Assembly: GCF_003335585.1 (NCBI RefSeq)
Contig: NZ_QBFD01000046.1
Location: forward strand, 1,078,742 to 1,120,725
Length of the DNA stretch: 41,984 nt
From: Sulfitobacter sp. DFL-14
GTDB taxonomy: Bacteria; Pseudomonadota; Alphaproteobacteria; Rhodobacterales; Rhodobacteraceae
Reading direction: 5' to 3'
This document shows positions 16,640 through 25,083 of the stretch, piece by piece (positions within the stretch are counted from its first letter, which is position 1; every line of letters begins with the position of its first letter). The notes beneath the pieces were generated by a model. That model ran no database searches. It saw only the letters and a list, made by a program, of their open reading frames with translations, and was not told where the DNA came from. The translations under genes were made by a program, and so were the position numbers.

Positions 16640-16719
16640 TATTTGCGAGGGCCACCTGAGTGCTTGACCCGTGGCAATCCGCGCGCCCAAACTCCAAAGA
16701 GGGATGATCCGGGGGTCAG

Positions 16720-18723
16720 ATGACACAAACGCTTCAAGATTATTTCTGGGACGGATACCTTCATTGGGCCGATCTGATGGATCGGGCGGTCGAGGGCCCG
16801 GCTCCTTCGCTGGAACAGGTCGCGTCGGATACGGGTATGGCGGTCTACGAACCGGCATTCGTGCGGGTGCGGGAGTGTTTATGCCCCGCGTCGCGCAGTC
16901 AGGTAGAGGGGGTTCTGAAGGCTGCCGACCTGTCTGTCGGGGCCAGCCTGCTGGCGCTGCCCGAACTGCTATTTCTGTCCGGCCAGGATCTGGCTTTTGA
17001 CATCAATGACCTGCTGATCGGCCTTGAACATGCGCTGTTTGCAGATGCGCCGCTTGAGTTCTTTTTGTATCGTCCGATTGCCCGCAGCCTGGCAGAGCAC
17101 CAGCAATACGACAGTATTTTCGAGGTGATCGACCTTGGCGCACCGGCTTTGTACCGCCCTGCACCAGCTCCCTTCATGGGCATGGCATCCGAAGGTGCTA
17201 TTGGCCAGCCCTTGCCCCAGGCAGAGGTTATCGGTGCTGTCATCGACAATGACATCGGTTTTCTGAACACGACCTTTCGCCATCGCGACGGCCCCGAGGC
17301 AGGCAACACCCGGTTCGAGGCGGTCTGGCTGCAGTCGCGCGAATGTCTGGCCAGCACGCCACTGCCGCCGATCAACGCGGTGCAGCTTGGCCGTGTCCTG
17401 CGCAAGACCGAGATTGACGCCATGATCCACGGTGATCCGCGCGATGAGGTGCGCATCTATGGCGACATCAACGATGCGTTGCATGTCTGGGACCCGTTTC
17501 GCCGCCCCCCGCCTGTCGAAAGCCATGGTACCGCGGTCGCCGATCTGGCCTATGGCCAGGACATGTGCGCATCGGACAATCCCTGCGCCGTGCCCCTGAT
17601 GGCGGTGCAATTGCCGCCTGAAGCGGCGGTGGACACCACAGGCAGCTATAGCGAGAGCTATATCGTTCAGGGGGTTCGGTGGCTTTGCGCCGAGGCGCGC
17701 AGGCGGGCGCCGCAGGCCAGGCTGGTGATCAACATCAGCTATGGCGTACTGGCGGGGCAGAAGGATGGCGGCAAGTTCATCGAGGCGCAGATCCACCGCG
17801 AGATCACCCTTGCGGAGGCGCTGGGCCAGCAGGTGCATGTGGTCTATGCCTATGGCAACAGCCTGAACGCGCAGCAGGTGGCGCGGGTCCGGATCGCGCC
17901 GGGTGCGACCGCTGATCCGCTGGTCTGGGTGATCCAGCCTGACGATCCGGTCCCGAATTTCCTTGAGGTACGGACCCTGAGCAGCGCAAGCACGCCGCAT
18001 CTGACCAGCCTGCCCGAGGGGGTGCAGATGACGGTCACCGCGCCGGACGGTGGTCAGGTGATACAGGCCGCTCCCGCTCCCGGTACGGCGGTGCCACCGC
18101 TGGGGGCCACCCGGAGCGGCGCACCCGCGCGGCTGTACCACGCGCCGGAACGGGCGGTTAGCGGGCGTCCGGATTGCCTGGGGTTCTACAACCTCGCCAT
18201 CGCGCCGACGCGCCGGATTGATCCTGATCTGCCGATTGCGCCTGCGGGCGACTGGCGCATCACCATCACCAACACCACGACGGCGCCGGTCGACCTGGTG
18301 CTGCAGGTGCAACGTGGCGATACCGCGCCGGGGTTCAACATCGGCGGGCGGCAGTCGTTCCTGGAGGGGACAGCAGTGCCCGTTGTCCAGGACGGCCATC
18401 CCGGCTGGGACGTCCTGGCCCCGCTGACCAACGAGGGGACCTGCAGCGCCTATGCCAGCGCCAGCCATCCGCGCATTCATACGGTCGGTGCGCAAAAGGA
18501 CGTATTGGGGCAGGTGACAGCAGCGGATTATGCGTCGCGCGGCGCGCTTTGGGCCGGGTCGGGTGCCGAGACCCAAAATCGCGTGGTGGATCAGGTGTTT
18601 ACCTATGGGCAGCGCACGACCGGCACCTTTTCCGGCTCCGGGTCGCGGCTGTCGGGATCAAGCGGCGCTGCCGCGATCCTGAGCCGCGAATTGGTTCAGG
18701 CTGGCATGCCGCCGACCGCCTAA
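16720..18723 (+). CDS. divergent S8 (subtilisin-like) serine peptidase domain protein
   Basis: A 667-residue protein. Residues 1-165 match nothing I recognise. From 168 a subtilisin-type fold is traceable: Asp176 in 'IGAVIDNDIGF', His269 in 'ESHGTAVADLAYG', oxyanion Asn380 in 'VVYAYGNS', and Ser648 in 'LSGSSGAAAILSREL' near the C-terminus. About 250 residues separate Asn and Ser; they include a beta-rich insertion ('WRITITNTTTAPVDLVLQVQRGD'), like jelly-roll domains in some S8 proteins. No signal peptide is visible, so it would be cytoplasmic or exported by an unusual route. The serine motif deviates from GTSMA, so activity is likely but not certain. It is convergent with the haloperoxidase-like gene. 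Confidence 0.75.
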   Translation: MTQTLQDYFWDGYLHWADLMDRAVEGPAPSLEQVASDTGMAVYEPAFVRVRECLCPASRSQVEGVLKAADLSVGASLLALPELLFLSGQDLAFDINDLLIGLEHALFADAPLEFFLYRPIARSLAEHQQYDSIFEVIDLGAPALYRPAPAPFMGMASEGAIGQPLPQAEVIGAVIDNDIGFLNTTFRHRDGPEAGNTRFEAVWLQSRECLASTPLPPINAVQLGRVLRKTEIDAMIHGDPRDEVRIYGDINDALHVWDPFRRPPPVESHGTAVADLAYGQDMCASDNPCAVPLMAVQLPPEAAVDTTGSYSESYIVQGVRWLCAEARRRAPQARLVINISYGVLAGQKDGGKFIEAQIHREITLAEALGQQVHVVYAYGNSLNAQQVARVRIAPGATADPLVWVIQPDDPVPNFLEVRTLSSASTPHLTSLPEGVQMTVTAPDGGQVIQAAPAPGTAVPPLGATRSGAPARLYHAPERAVSGRPDCLGFYNLAIAPTRRIDPDLPIAPAGDWRITITNTTTAPVDLVLQVQRGDTAPGFNIGGRQSFLEGTAVPVVQDGHPGWDVLAPLTNEGTCSAYASASHPRIHTVGAQKDVLGQVTAADYASRGALWAGSGAETQNRVVDQVFTYGQRTTGTFSGSGSRLSGSSGAAAILSRELVQAGMPPTA

Positions 18724-18822
18724 AGCGTCATGCGAAAAACCTGAATCACCTAACGCTGCCTGAAATCAGAGATTTCAACGCGTTACGTGATGCATGATGC
18801 TTCAGGTATTTCGTCAGACGCT
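18724..18822. repeat. 99-nt nested palindrome between convergent genes
   Basis: The outer arms agcgtc (18724-18729) and gacgct (18817-18822) enclose successive pairs acctgaa / ttcaggt, tcac / gtga and taacg / cgtta. The centre is a perfect hairpin tgaaatc-aga-gatttca (18761-18777). As a whole it folds into one long interrupted stem. It fills the gap between two convergent genes, where it could stop transcription from both sides. The sequence looks like an intergenic repeat of Roseobacter-group chromosomes (from memory, unverified); only one copy is in this window. Confidence 0.6.
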
Positions 18823-18834
18823 ATAGGCGCGTTG

Positions 18835-20031
18835 TCAGAAATTCGCGATCCGCATTTCTGCCCGTGCCCGTGCCCAGATGTCCCGCAACAGCGGCGATAC
18901 AATCGACCCGTCCACCGCAACCGAGGCCGGTATGTGATCAAAGGCTTTCTGCGGACCCGAAAAGGCAAGCGTGTCAAAGTTGAAGTCGCGCGCCGCGATA
19001 TTGGCGGTCTCAAGCTGATAGGCCCCGGTCTGCGCAGCACCGCTGAGCGCGTTCACCAGATACTCACCAATTGCCATGCCCATCGCGGCCCCGGCAAAAC
19101 TGTCCGCAGGGAAATGGACACCGGCAATGGTGCGGTTCTCGGCGATCCTCGCGGCCAGCCGCATCAGCAGGCTTGCCTCGGTCGGCGGCTGGGTGGCGGC
19201 AAAGGCGGATTGCGCTGAATAGGGCGCATTGCCGGGCGTGTCCGTGGACAGCGCATGAAGAACGGTGGCCACGGCAAAGGCCTCCACCGAATGGCCGCTG
19301 GGAAAGCTGGCGTGGCTCGGTGGCTGGATGATCGGCTGGACAAAGCCCGACATCTCGTTCGGGCGTGTCGCGGACAGATGCAGCTTGACCGGCATTTCGA
19401 TATAGGTGCCAAAGCGCAGGATCGCGTCCAGCAACATCAGCGTCCAGGGGGTGCGGTTGTCGTCTAGCGCCATCAGCGCCCCGAAAAAACTGAGCGTGTC
19501 GGTCTGCTGCACATGAATCTCGTCAAACCGCTCGTCCCGCAACGCGGCACTGCTTTTCACAAAGCGCATCTGGCCCCTGAGATAGGCATTCAGAACCTCG
19601 CGGAACGGCGTCTGGGGATCGGCCCCCTGTGGCAGGGGCAATGTATAGATCGGCGTGGATGCACCGGCTTCCTGCAGGACCACCTCTGTCGGGGCGTTCA
19701 GGACAAGCGGTGCAAAGAGGTGATCGAGGTTGTAGTCGATGATGTGATTGCGGAAAAACCCCTCGTGGCGTTCAAACGCGGCAAGGTCAGGCGACAGCGC
19801 AGGCAGGTTGGTCGTGGGGGCAGAGGTGCGTGGCCGATGCAATGTTGCGTCCCATTGGCGGGTGATCCCTTCGAATGTGGACATCAGCGCGGCACTGACC
19901 TGTCCGCTGGTCTCGCCCCCCGCAAAGAAGATGCCGTCACGGCCATTGCGCCCGTTCCGGCCATTCCTGCCGTTCCGCCCGTTTCTGCCATTTCGACCGT
20001 TCCGGCCATTAAGCGCGCTGAGACCCGTCAT
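18835..20031 (-). CDS. PAP2 / vanadium-haloperoxidase-like protein with N-terminal NGR repeats
   Basis: A 398-residue protein. Residues 8-31 are eight perfect Asn-Gly-Arg triplets, equivalent to a Gly-Arg-Asn collagen-like tract. The helical body carries the vanadate/phosphate site of the PAP2-haloperoxidase superfamily: Lys216...Arg223-Pro224 ('KLHLSATRP'), Pro244-Ser-Gly-His247 ('FPSGHS') and Arg300...His306 ('RTIAGVH'). It could be a phosphatase or a vanadium haloperoxidase. The length and lack of transmembrane helices favour the soluble haloperoxidase branch. No signal peptide is seen. The ribosome-binding site ggagggg precedes ATG 20031. It is divergent from the SARP-like regulator (144 nt apart) and convergent with the S8 gene. 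Confidence 0.8.
   Translation of the reverse strand: MTGLSALNGRNGRNGRNGRNGRNGRNGRNGRDGIFFAGGETSGQVSAALMSTFEGITRQWDATLHRPRTSAPTTNLPALSPDLAAFERHEGFFRNHIIDYNLDHLFAPLVLNAPTEVVLQEAGASTPIYTLPLPQGADPQTPFREVLNAYLRGQMRFVKSSAALRDERFDEIHVQQTDTLSFFGALMALDDNRTPWTLMLLDAILRFGTYIEMPVKLHLSATRPNEMSGFVQPIIQPPSHASFPSGHSVEAFAVATVLHALSTDTPGNAPYSAQSAFAATQPPTEASLLMRLAARIAENRTIAGVHFPADSFAGAAMGMAIGEYLVNALSGAAQTGAYQLETANIAARDFNFDTLAFSGPQKAFDHIPASVAVDGSIVSPLLRDIWARARAEMRIANF
19939..20010 (-). repeat. eight 9-bp codon triplets encoding (Asn-Gly-Arg)8
   Basis: Eight consecutive units encode Asn-Gly-Arg with no amino-acid change. The DNA is degenerate: Asn uses AAT and AAC, Gly uses GGC, GGT and GGG, and Arg uses all six codons (CGG, CGA, AGA, AGG, CGC, CGT). 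The repeat is therefore conserved as protein rather than as DNA. Confidence 0.95.
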
Positions 20032-20175
20032 ACCACCCCTCCGAGAACCGTTGTATTCAATACAGCCTGCGCTTAGTCTTGGGTCAACAGACAGCGTGGA
20101 AACGGGCCCTTATTAACGGTTTTTTCACTGCGTCTGACGGGGGTTACACGCAGGGCGGGAGCCTGGGGCAGAGTC

Positions 20176-21750
20176 ATGACGGTTGTACGGATCAGATTGC
20201 GGGGTGATTTCTGCATTTCCTCGCCGACGGGGGATGCGCTGACCCCAAGGGGAAAGAAGGCCACGGGCCTGCTGGCAATGCTTGCCAGCAGCGACAATTA
20301 CACAAGGTCGCGGCGTTGGCTGGAAGACAAACTGTGGAGCGATCGTGGCAGCGAACAGGCGCGGGGCAGTCTGCGCACCACCCTTGTGGACATTCGCAAG
20401 AACCTTGGCGAATTTGCAGAAATCCTCGGATCTGATCGCACGTCGGTCTGGCTGGAACAGGACCGTATCGAAACCGACATCGACAATACCGAAAGCACGC
20501 GCGAGTTTCTCGAAGGTCTTGTCATCCCCGATCCCGAGTTCAACGACTGGCTGATGCAGCAGCGCATGATGCTGCGGCGGAGCGGGGCCAACCGGTCCGA
20601 CGCGCAATTGCCGGGGCGGGTGACGATCCAATGCGGCGAGCCCTGGAACCAATCCTCGACCGGCAATGCCAAACAGCAGATCGTGAACGATCAGGTCGGC
20701 AAGATCATCAGCGAATTTATCGCCGCCTCGCGTCGCACGATCACCGAAACCAACGCGGATCTGGTGATCCGCACCAGCATCGAGGAAGAGGACGGCGGTG
20801 CCGCGATCCTTGTTCAGGTCATCGACCCGCTGATGGACGAAATCGTGCATTCCGATCATTGCTTTGCCGAGGATCTGAACAATTTCCTGCGCAGTCAGGA
20901 GGTTTTGGGCCGGTTCTGCTGGAACGTGGCGGACCTGACGCTGGAAAAACTGCCCGGCCTGCGGCGCGATCAAAGTCCGCTGGCGATGCGGTCGGGTCAT
21001 GTGCAGAAAGCGCTGCGCAAGGTTCTGACCTTTGATCCTGTGGAAATGCAATCCAGTCTTTCGGTGCTGGACATCGCGAATGACGAGATGGATGCAGGCC
21101 TTTACCTGGCGCTCAAGGCCTGGGCGATGACCTCCATGATCATGGAGGGCTTTCTGGTCGAGGACGCAGCGACGCTTGAGGAAATCTCTGCGCTGCTGAC
21201 CCGTGCAGAAGAACTGGCGCCGGGCGATGCGATGATGGCGGCGGTCAGTGCAAACGTGCAGGCGATCCTGTTCGAGCGGCATGACAGTGCCGTCAATCTG
21301 GCGCGGCGCGCGCTGCGCGAAAACCCCAACAACCTGTTTGCCCTGCAGGCCATGTCCGTGGGCCGCATCGCCCAGGGGCAGCTGGATCAGGCCTATGAAC
21401 TGTCGCGCCAGAGCAAGTTCATCTCTGCCCTCTCCAAGTTCGAGGCCATGTGCAACCTGCACCATTCGCTGCTGTGTATTTCCCTGCAGCGGACGGAAGA
21501 GGCGGTTGCAAGCTCCAAGCTGGCGGCGGAAAGGTCACCTGCGTACCGGGCGCCCCGGCGGCAGTTGATCGGCCTGCACGCGGCGCAGAATATGACCGCT
21601 GACAGCCTGAAACAGGTCAACGAGCTGAAAACGATCGAGACCAATTTCAGCATCGAACGCTATCTGTTCGATCAAAGCTATCCGTCAAATACCCTGCGCA
21701 AGTCGGGTTACCTCGACCGCGCGCGCCAGTCTTTGGTCGGGCGCAAGTAA
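20176..21750 (+). CDS. SARP-type winged-helix transcriptional regulator with TPR-like C-terminus
   Basis: A 524-residue protein. Residues 1-90 form an OmpR/SARP-type winged helix: 'VRIRLRGDFCISSPTGDALTP' as the strand region, 'KKATGLLAMLASS' and 'SRRWLEDKLWSDRGSEQARGSLRTTLVDIRKNLG' as the helices and recognition segment. Residues 170-300 contain a regulatory-like domain ('DLVIRTSIEEEDGGAAILVQVID'). Residues 330-500 are TPR-like helices. There is no P-loop ATPase as in large SARPs. Divergent orientation to the haloperoxidase-like gene suggests it controls that gene and perhaps the protease genes; that is inference. ATG 20176 follows gggg(caga). Its end is 8 nt from the convergent serralysin gene. 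Confidence 0.75.
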   Translation: MTVVRIRLRGDFCISSPTGDALTPRGKKATGLLAMLASSDNYTRSRRWLEDKLWSDRGSEQARGSLRTTLVDIRKNLGEFAEILGSDRTSVWLEQDRIETDIDNTESTREFLEGLVIPDPEFNDWLMQQRMMLRRSGANRSDAQLPGRVTIQCGEPWNQSSTGNAKQQIVNDQVGKIISEFIAASRRTITETNADLVIRTSIEEEDGGAAILVQVIDPLMDEIVHSDHCFAEDLNNFLRSQEVLGRFCWNVADLTLEKLPGLRRDQSPLAMRSGHVQKALRKVLTFDPVEMQSSLSVLDIANDEMDAGLYLALKAWAMTSMIMEGFLVEDAATLEEISALLTRAEELAPGDAMMAAVSANVQAILFERHDSAVNLARRALRENPNNLFALQAMSVGRIAQGQLDQAYELSRQSKFISALSKFEAMCNLHHSLLCISLQRTEEAVASSKLAAERSPAYRAPRRQLIGLHAAQNMTADSLKQVNELKTIETNFSIERYLFDQSYPSNTLRKSGYLDRARQSLVGRK

Positions 21751-21758
21751 AGCCGTCG

Positions 21759-23897
21759 TCAGTACAGGAAATCACCCCGGTCCAGATCGGCCCGGTCCAC
21801 ACCCAGCAGGATGATGGAACTGTCCACGCCGGTGACAATCTCGACCGAGTTGCCGACCTGGGTCGCTTCCCGCATGACGTCGACAAAGGCGCGGATACTG
21901 GCGATGCCGGAAAAGTCGATCACCTCAAGGCCGCTGTTGGCATCGAAGTCGATGATCGTGTCATGGCCGTGGCCCTCTTCGAAGACGAAGGTATCGCCGT
22001 TGAAATCGCCGCGCAGCAGATCATTGCCTGCGCCCCCGGTCAGAGTGTCGAACCCCGCATTGCCGTAAAGCGAATCGTTGCCGATGCCGCCCTGGATGTC
22101 ATCGTTGCCCGAGCCGCCCAGCAGGCGGTCGTCGCCTTCGCCCGCCAGCATGGTATCGTTGCCGTCCTGGCCCAGCAGCGCATCACCGGCGGACCCGCCG
22201 TCCAGCAGATCGTTGCCCGCATCGCCGAACAGCCGGTCAAAGCCGTTGCCCCCCAGCAGCGTATCATTGCCAGCACCGCCCAGCAGGTTATCGGCCTGGT
22301 TGCCGCCATCCAGGTAATCATCGCCATCGCCGCCATTGAGCAGGTCAAAACCGGCTTCACCAAAGATCGTGTCATTGCCGGCGTCTCCAAACAGGCCATC
22401 GACAGTGCCGCCGAAGTTCGCGCCACCCCGGATCAGATCGTCACCGTCGCCGCCGAACACACGGTCCGCAGAATCGCCTGCAAAAAGCGTGTCGTTGCCC
22501 GCATCGCCGTAAATGTTGTCGAACCCGTCTTCGCCATAGATCAGGTCGTTGCCTGCCCCCCCGCGCAGCAGGTCCGCGCCGAAGCCACCGTTGATGAAGT
22601 CATCTCCCTCGTCGCCCAGAATCGTGTCAAATCCGCCGTCGCCCAGCAGGGTATCGGCCATTTCACCACCCAGGATCTGGTCGTTGCCGACGCCGCCACG
22701 CAGGGTGTCGTTGCCGTTGTCCCCTTCAATCTGGTCATCGCCATATCCGCCTTCGATCAGGTTGTCGTGGCGGGACCCTTCCAGCGTATCATTGCCCGCA
22801 CCGCCCAGGATATTGGTAAAGCCATAAAGGACATCGCTGCCGATATCGTCGCCTTCGGCATAGCCCGACAGGAAGTTGCTGGTCTCGAACCGGTCAATGT
22901 CGACGAAGATATCGGCCAAAGCAGCGGAGTAGTCGAGCAGATCGACGAATGTGTAGTCCGAGGAGCCGCTGCCGCCCATAAGGGTGTCGTTGCCTGCGCC
23001 CCCCACGATCGTGTCGTTGCCGTTGCCCCCCCGGATGTCGTCATTGCCGCTGCCGCCGTCGATCCGGTCATTGCCGTCCGCACCGTCGATCCGGTCGTTT
23101 CCACCCTCGCCTGACAGGGTGTCATTGCCCGCGAAACCGCCGACGGTATCGTCCCCGGCCCCCGCCGCGATCGCATCGTCCAGGCTGGTCCCGGTAATGG
23201 CAGAAGCGGCATTGCCCCAGCCCTGGGTCACGCGCATGCTGCCCTCGTTGAACGAGAAGCTGGTGATGCCGCCCGTGGTTGACGGTGTGAAACCGGGCCC
23301 GCCGTACAGATGCTGGGCCGCCTCCACGTCGAAGATGCCCAATTGGTTCACGGCACCCCGGTTGTAGCTCATGATGGTGTAAGTGCCATTGTCATAAGGC
23401 GCATCCAGGATCAGGTCGCCGCTGAACGGGTGTTCCATTCCGATGGCATGGCCGATCTCATGCGCGATCAGGCCCCAGCTCATGTTCCCTGCGCGGCCGG
23501 TGTTGATGAACACATCCCCGCCAATGTCGGATTCATAGGCGCCGTATTGCCCGATGGTGCGGCCCGGGTAATAGGCATAGCCCGAAAAGCTCCCCTGGCC
23601 GGGGTCCAGGCTGAAATTGTAATTGGCAAACCGCATGTCGCCTTCGCCGGATTCAACCTCGACAAAGATGATGCCGGCGGCCGCGGCCCAGGCATCCATT
23701 GCCGATCGGGCCAGCGCCTGCTGGGCACTCGAAAATTGCTGGAAACTATCGACGTAGGCCTGTGAAAACCCCCGATCAAGCAGATAGTCCTGTGCCATGG
23801 TTTCAAAGGAATAGGTCACCACCGTGGGCGTCGCCGCCTCGCCTGACCAAGTGGCACCTGAAAGGATTGCGGTATAATTATCAACAACTGTCGGCAT
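21759..23897 (-). CDS. serralysin-like M10 metallopeptidase with RTX calcium-binding repeats
   Basis: A 712-residue secreted protease. Residues 1-230 are the catalytic domain with the zinc motif His146-Glu-Ile-Gly-His150...His156 ('HEIGHAIGMEH') and the Met-turn in 'YTIMSYNRG'. From about 235 to 640 there are many glycine- and aspartate-rich nonapeptides of the GGxGxDxUx type, which fold as a calcium-bound beta roll. The last 60 residues, ending 'DRADLDRGDFLY', are the likely type I secretion signal. There is no N-terminal signal peptide, as expected for ABC-exporter substrates. No HlyB/HlyD-like transporter is in the window. Confidence 0.93.
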   Translation of the reverse strand: MPTVVDNYTAILSGATWSGEAATPTVVTYSFETMAQDYLLDRGFSQAYVDSFQQFSSAQQALARSAMDAWAAAAGIIFVEVESGEGDMRFANYNFSLDPGQGSFSGYAYYPGRTIGQYGAYESDIGGDVFINTGRAGNMSWGLIAHEIGHAIGMEHPFSGDLILDAPYDNGTYTIMSYNRGAVNQLGIFDVEAAQHLYGGPGFTPSTTGGITSFSFNEGSMRVTQGWGNAASAITGTSLDDAIAAGAGDDTVGGFAGNDTLSGEGGNDRIDGADGNDRIDGGSGNDDIRGGNGNDTIVGGAGNDTLMGGSGSSDYTFVDLLDYSAALADIFVDIDRFETSNFLSGYAEGDDIGSDVLYGFTNILGGAGNDTLEGSRHDNLIEGGYGDDQIEGDNGNDTLRGGVGNDQILGGEMADTLLGDGGFDTILGDEGDDFINGGFGADLLRGGAGNDLIYGEDGFDNIYGDAGNDTLFAGDSADRVFGGDGDDLIRGGANFGGTVDGLFGDAGNDTIFGEAGFDLLNGGDGDDYLDGGNQADNLLGGAGNDTLLGGNGFDRLFGDAGNDLLDGGSAGDALLGQDGNDTMLAGEGDDRLLGGSGNDDIQGGIGNDSLYGNAGFDTLTGGAGNDLLRGDFNGDTFVFEEGHGHDTIIDFDANSGLEVIDFSGIASIRAFVDVMREATQVGNSVEIVTGVDSSIILLGVDRADLDRGDFLY

Positions 23898-23990
23898 AAC
23901 GATTCCCTGAACATAAAAACGAATACGCGTCAGGTTAGCAGCGGAAAGTCGCTCAAGGAACCTTAAGTTTCAGGTGCCGACGGTAGGGTG

Positions 23991-25010
23991 TCAACCGACC
24001 ATCCCAATGATTTCATATGTTTTTTTCAGGATGGGTGCTGTTATTTCGCGGGCTTGTTCCGCGCCCTTGGCAAGGATTCGGTCAATCTCTGCCGGGTCAT
24101 CCATCAGGCGCGCCATCTCGGATGAGATCGGCGCCAGCTTGGCAACCGCCAGATCGGCCAGCAGCGGCTTGAAGGTGCCGAACTGTTGGCCACCCACCTC
24201 TGCAAGCACCTTATCGACGGATTGCTCCGAGAGGCCGGCATAGATGTTCACAAGATTGCGCGCCTCCGGCCGGTCGTCCAGACCCTTGGCTTCGGAGGGC
24301 AGGGCATCCGGGTCGGTCTTGGCCTTGCGGATCTTCCTGGCAATGGCATCGGCATCATCGGTCATGTTGATGCGGCTGGCGTCGGACGGGTCGGATTTCG
24401 ACATTTTCTTGGACCCGTCGCGCAGCGACATCACGCGGGTCGCGGCCCCTTCGATCACCGGTTCGGTGATTGGAAAGAAATCGACGCCGTAGTCGTGGTT
24501 GAACTTGGCCGCGATATCGCGGGTCAGCTCAAGATGCTGTTTCTGGTCCTCGCCCACGGGAACATGGGTGGCGTGATAGACCAGGATGTCGGCGGCCATC
24601 AGTGCCGGATAGGCAAACAGCCCCAGCGAAGCAGCCTCCGCATTCTTGCCGGCCTTGTCTTTCCACTGGGTCATGCGGCCCATCCAGCCCATCCGGGCCA
24701 CGCAGTTGAAAATCCAGGCAAGCTGGGCGTGTTCCGGGACCTGGCTCTGGTTGATCAGGATGGATTTCTCGGGCGAGATGCCGCTGGCGATGAAACCTGC
24801 AGCCAGTTCGCGGGTGTTGCGGCGCAGAACCTCGGGTTCGAGGAACTTTGCGGTGATCGCATGCAGATCGACCATGCAATAGATCGTCTCGAAATCCTCG
24901 TCCTGCATTGACACGAACCGTTTGATCGCACCCAGATAGTTGCCCAGCGTCAGGCCGCCGGAGGGCTGAATCCCGGAAAAGACGCGCGGGGTAAAGGATG
25001 TCTCGGACAT
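23991..25010 (-). CDS. trpS: tryptophan--tRNA ligase
   Basis: A 339-residue class I aminoacyl-tRNA synthetase that charges tRNA-Trp. The HIGH-equivalent is in 'GIQPSGGLTLGNYLGAI' near the N-terminus, and the KMSKS loop is in 'KKMSKSDPSD' around residue 200. The block 'VPVGEDQKQHLELTRDIA' is typical of bacterial TrpRS, and the length is normal. The 93-nt gap to the serralysin gene upstream on the same strand shows no clear promoter. It is divergent from the rhomboid-like gene. Confidence 0.96.
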   Translation of the reverse strand: MSETSFTPRVFSGIQPSGGLTLGNYLGAIKRFVSMQDEDFETIYCMVDLHAITAKFLEPEVLRRNTRELAAGFIASGISPEKSILINQSQVPEHAQLAWIFNCVARMGWMGRMTQWKDKAGKNAEAASLGLFAYPALMAADILVYHATHVPVGEDQKQHLELTRDIAAKFNHDYGVDFFPITEPVIEGAATRVMSLRDGSKKMSKSDPSDASRINMTDDADAIARKIRKAKTDPDALPSEAKGLDDRPEARNLVNIYAGLSEQSVDKVLAEVGGQQFGTFKPLLADLAVAKLAPISSEMARLMDDPAEIDRILAKGAEQAREITAPILKKTYEIIGMVG

Positions 25011-25083
25011 GGTTGACCTCTGGGGCTGGAAAAGGCGGTGGGCACGGCTTACTCATGGGGGCCAATGCCGTCAAGGAGCGCCC

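Larger units (their letters stand above)
15970..16719. other. 750-bp gene-free region between aspS and the S8 gene
   Basis: I find no protein gene I would defend here. The region holds, from aspS outwards: the aspS promoter, a strong minus-strand intrinsic terminator (16196-16240), a hairpin with an anti-Shine-Dalgarno loop, a nested self-complementary element (16354-16503) and a CtrA-like box. Short open frames on both strands lack ribosome-binding sites and look non-coding. Confidence 0.6.

Noticed and set aside
21963..23114. A 383-codon plus-strand frame rich in Ala and Val
   Set aside because: It is the shadow of the RTX repeats of the serralysin gene and mirrors their periodicity.
21759..23897. 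Repeats in this gene as a CRISPR or DNA tandem array
   Set aside because: They are coding RTX nonapeptides with degenerate DNA, not spaced identical repeats.
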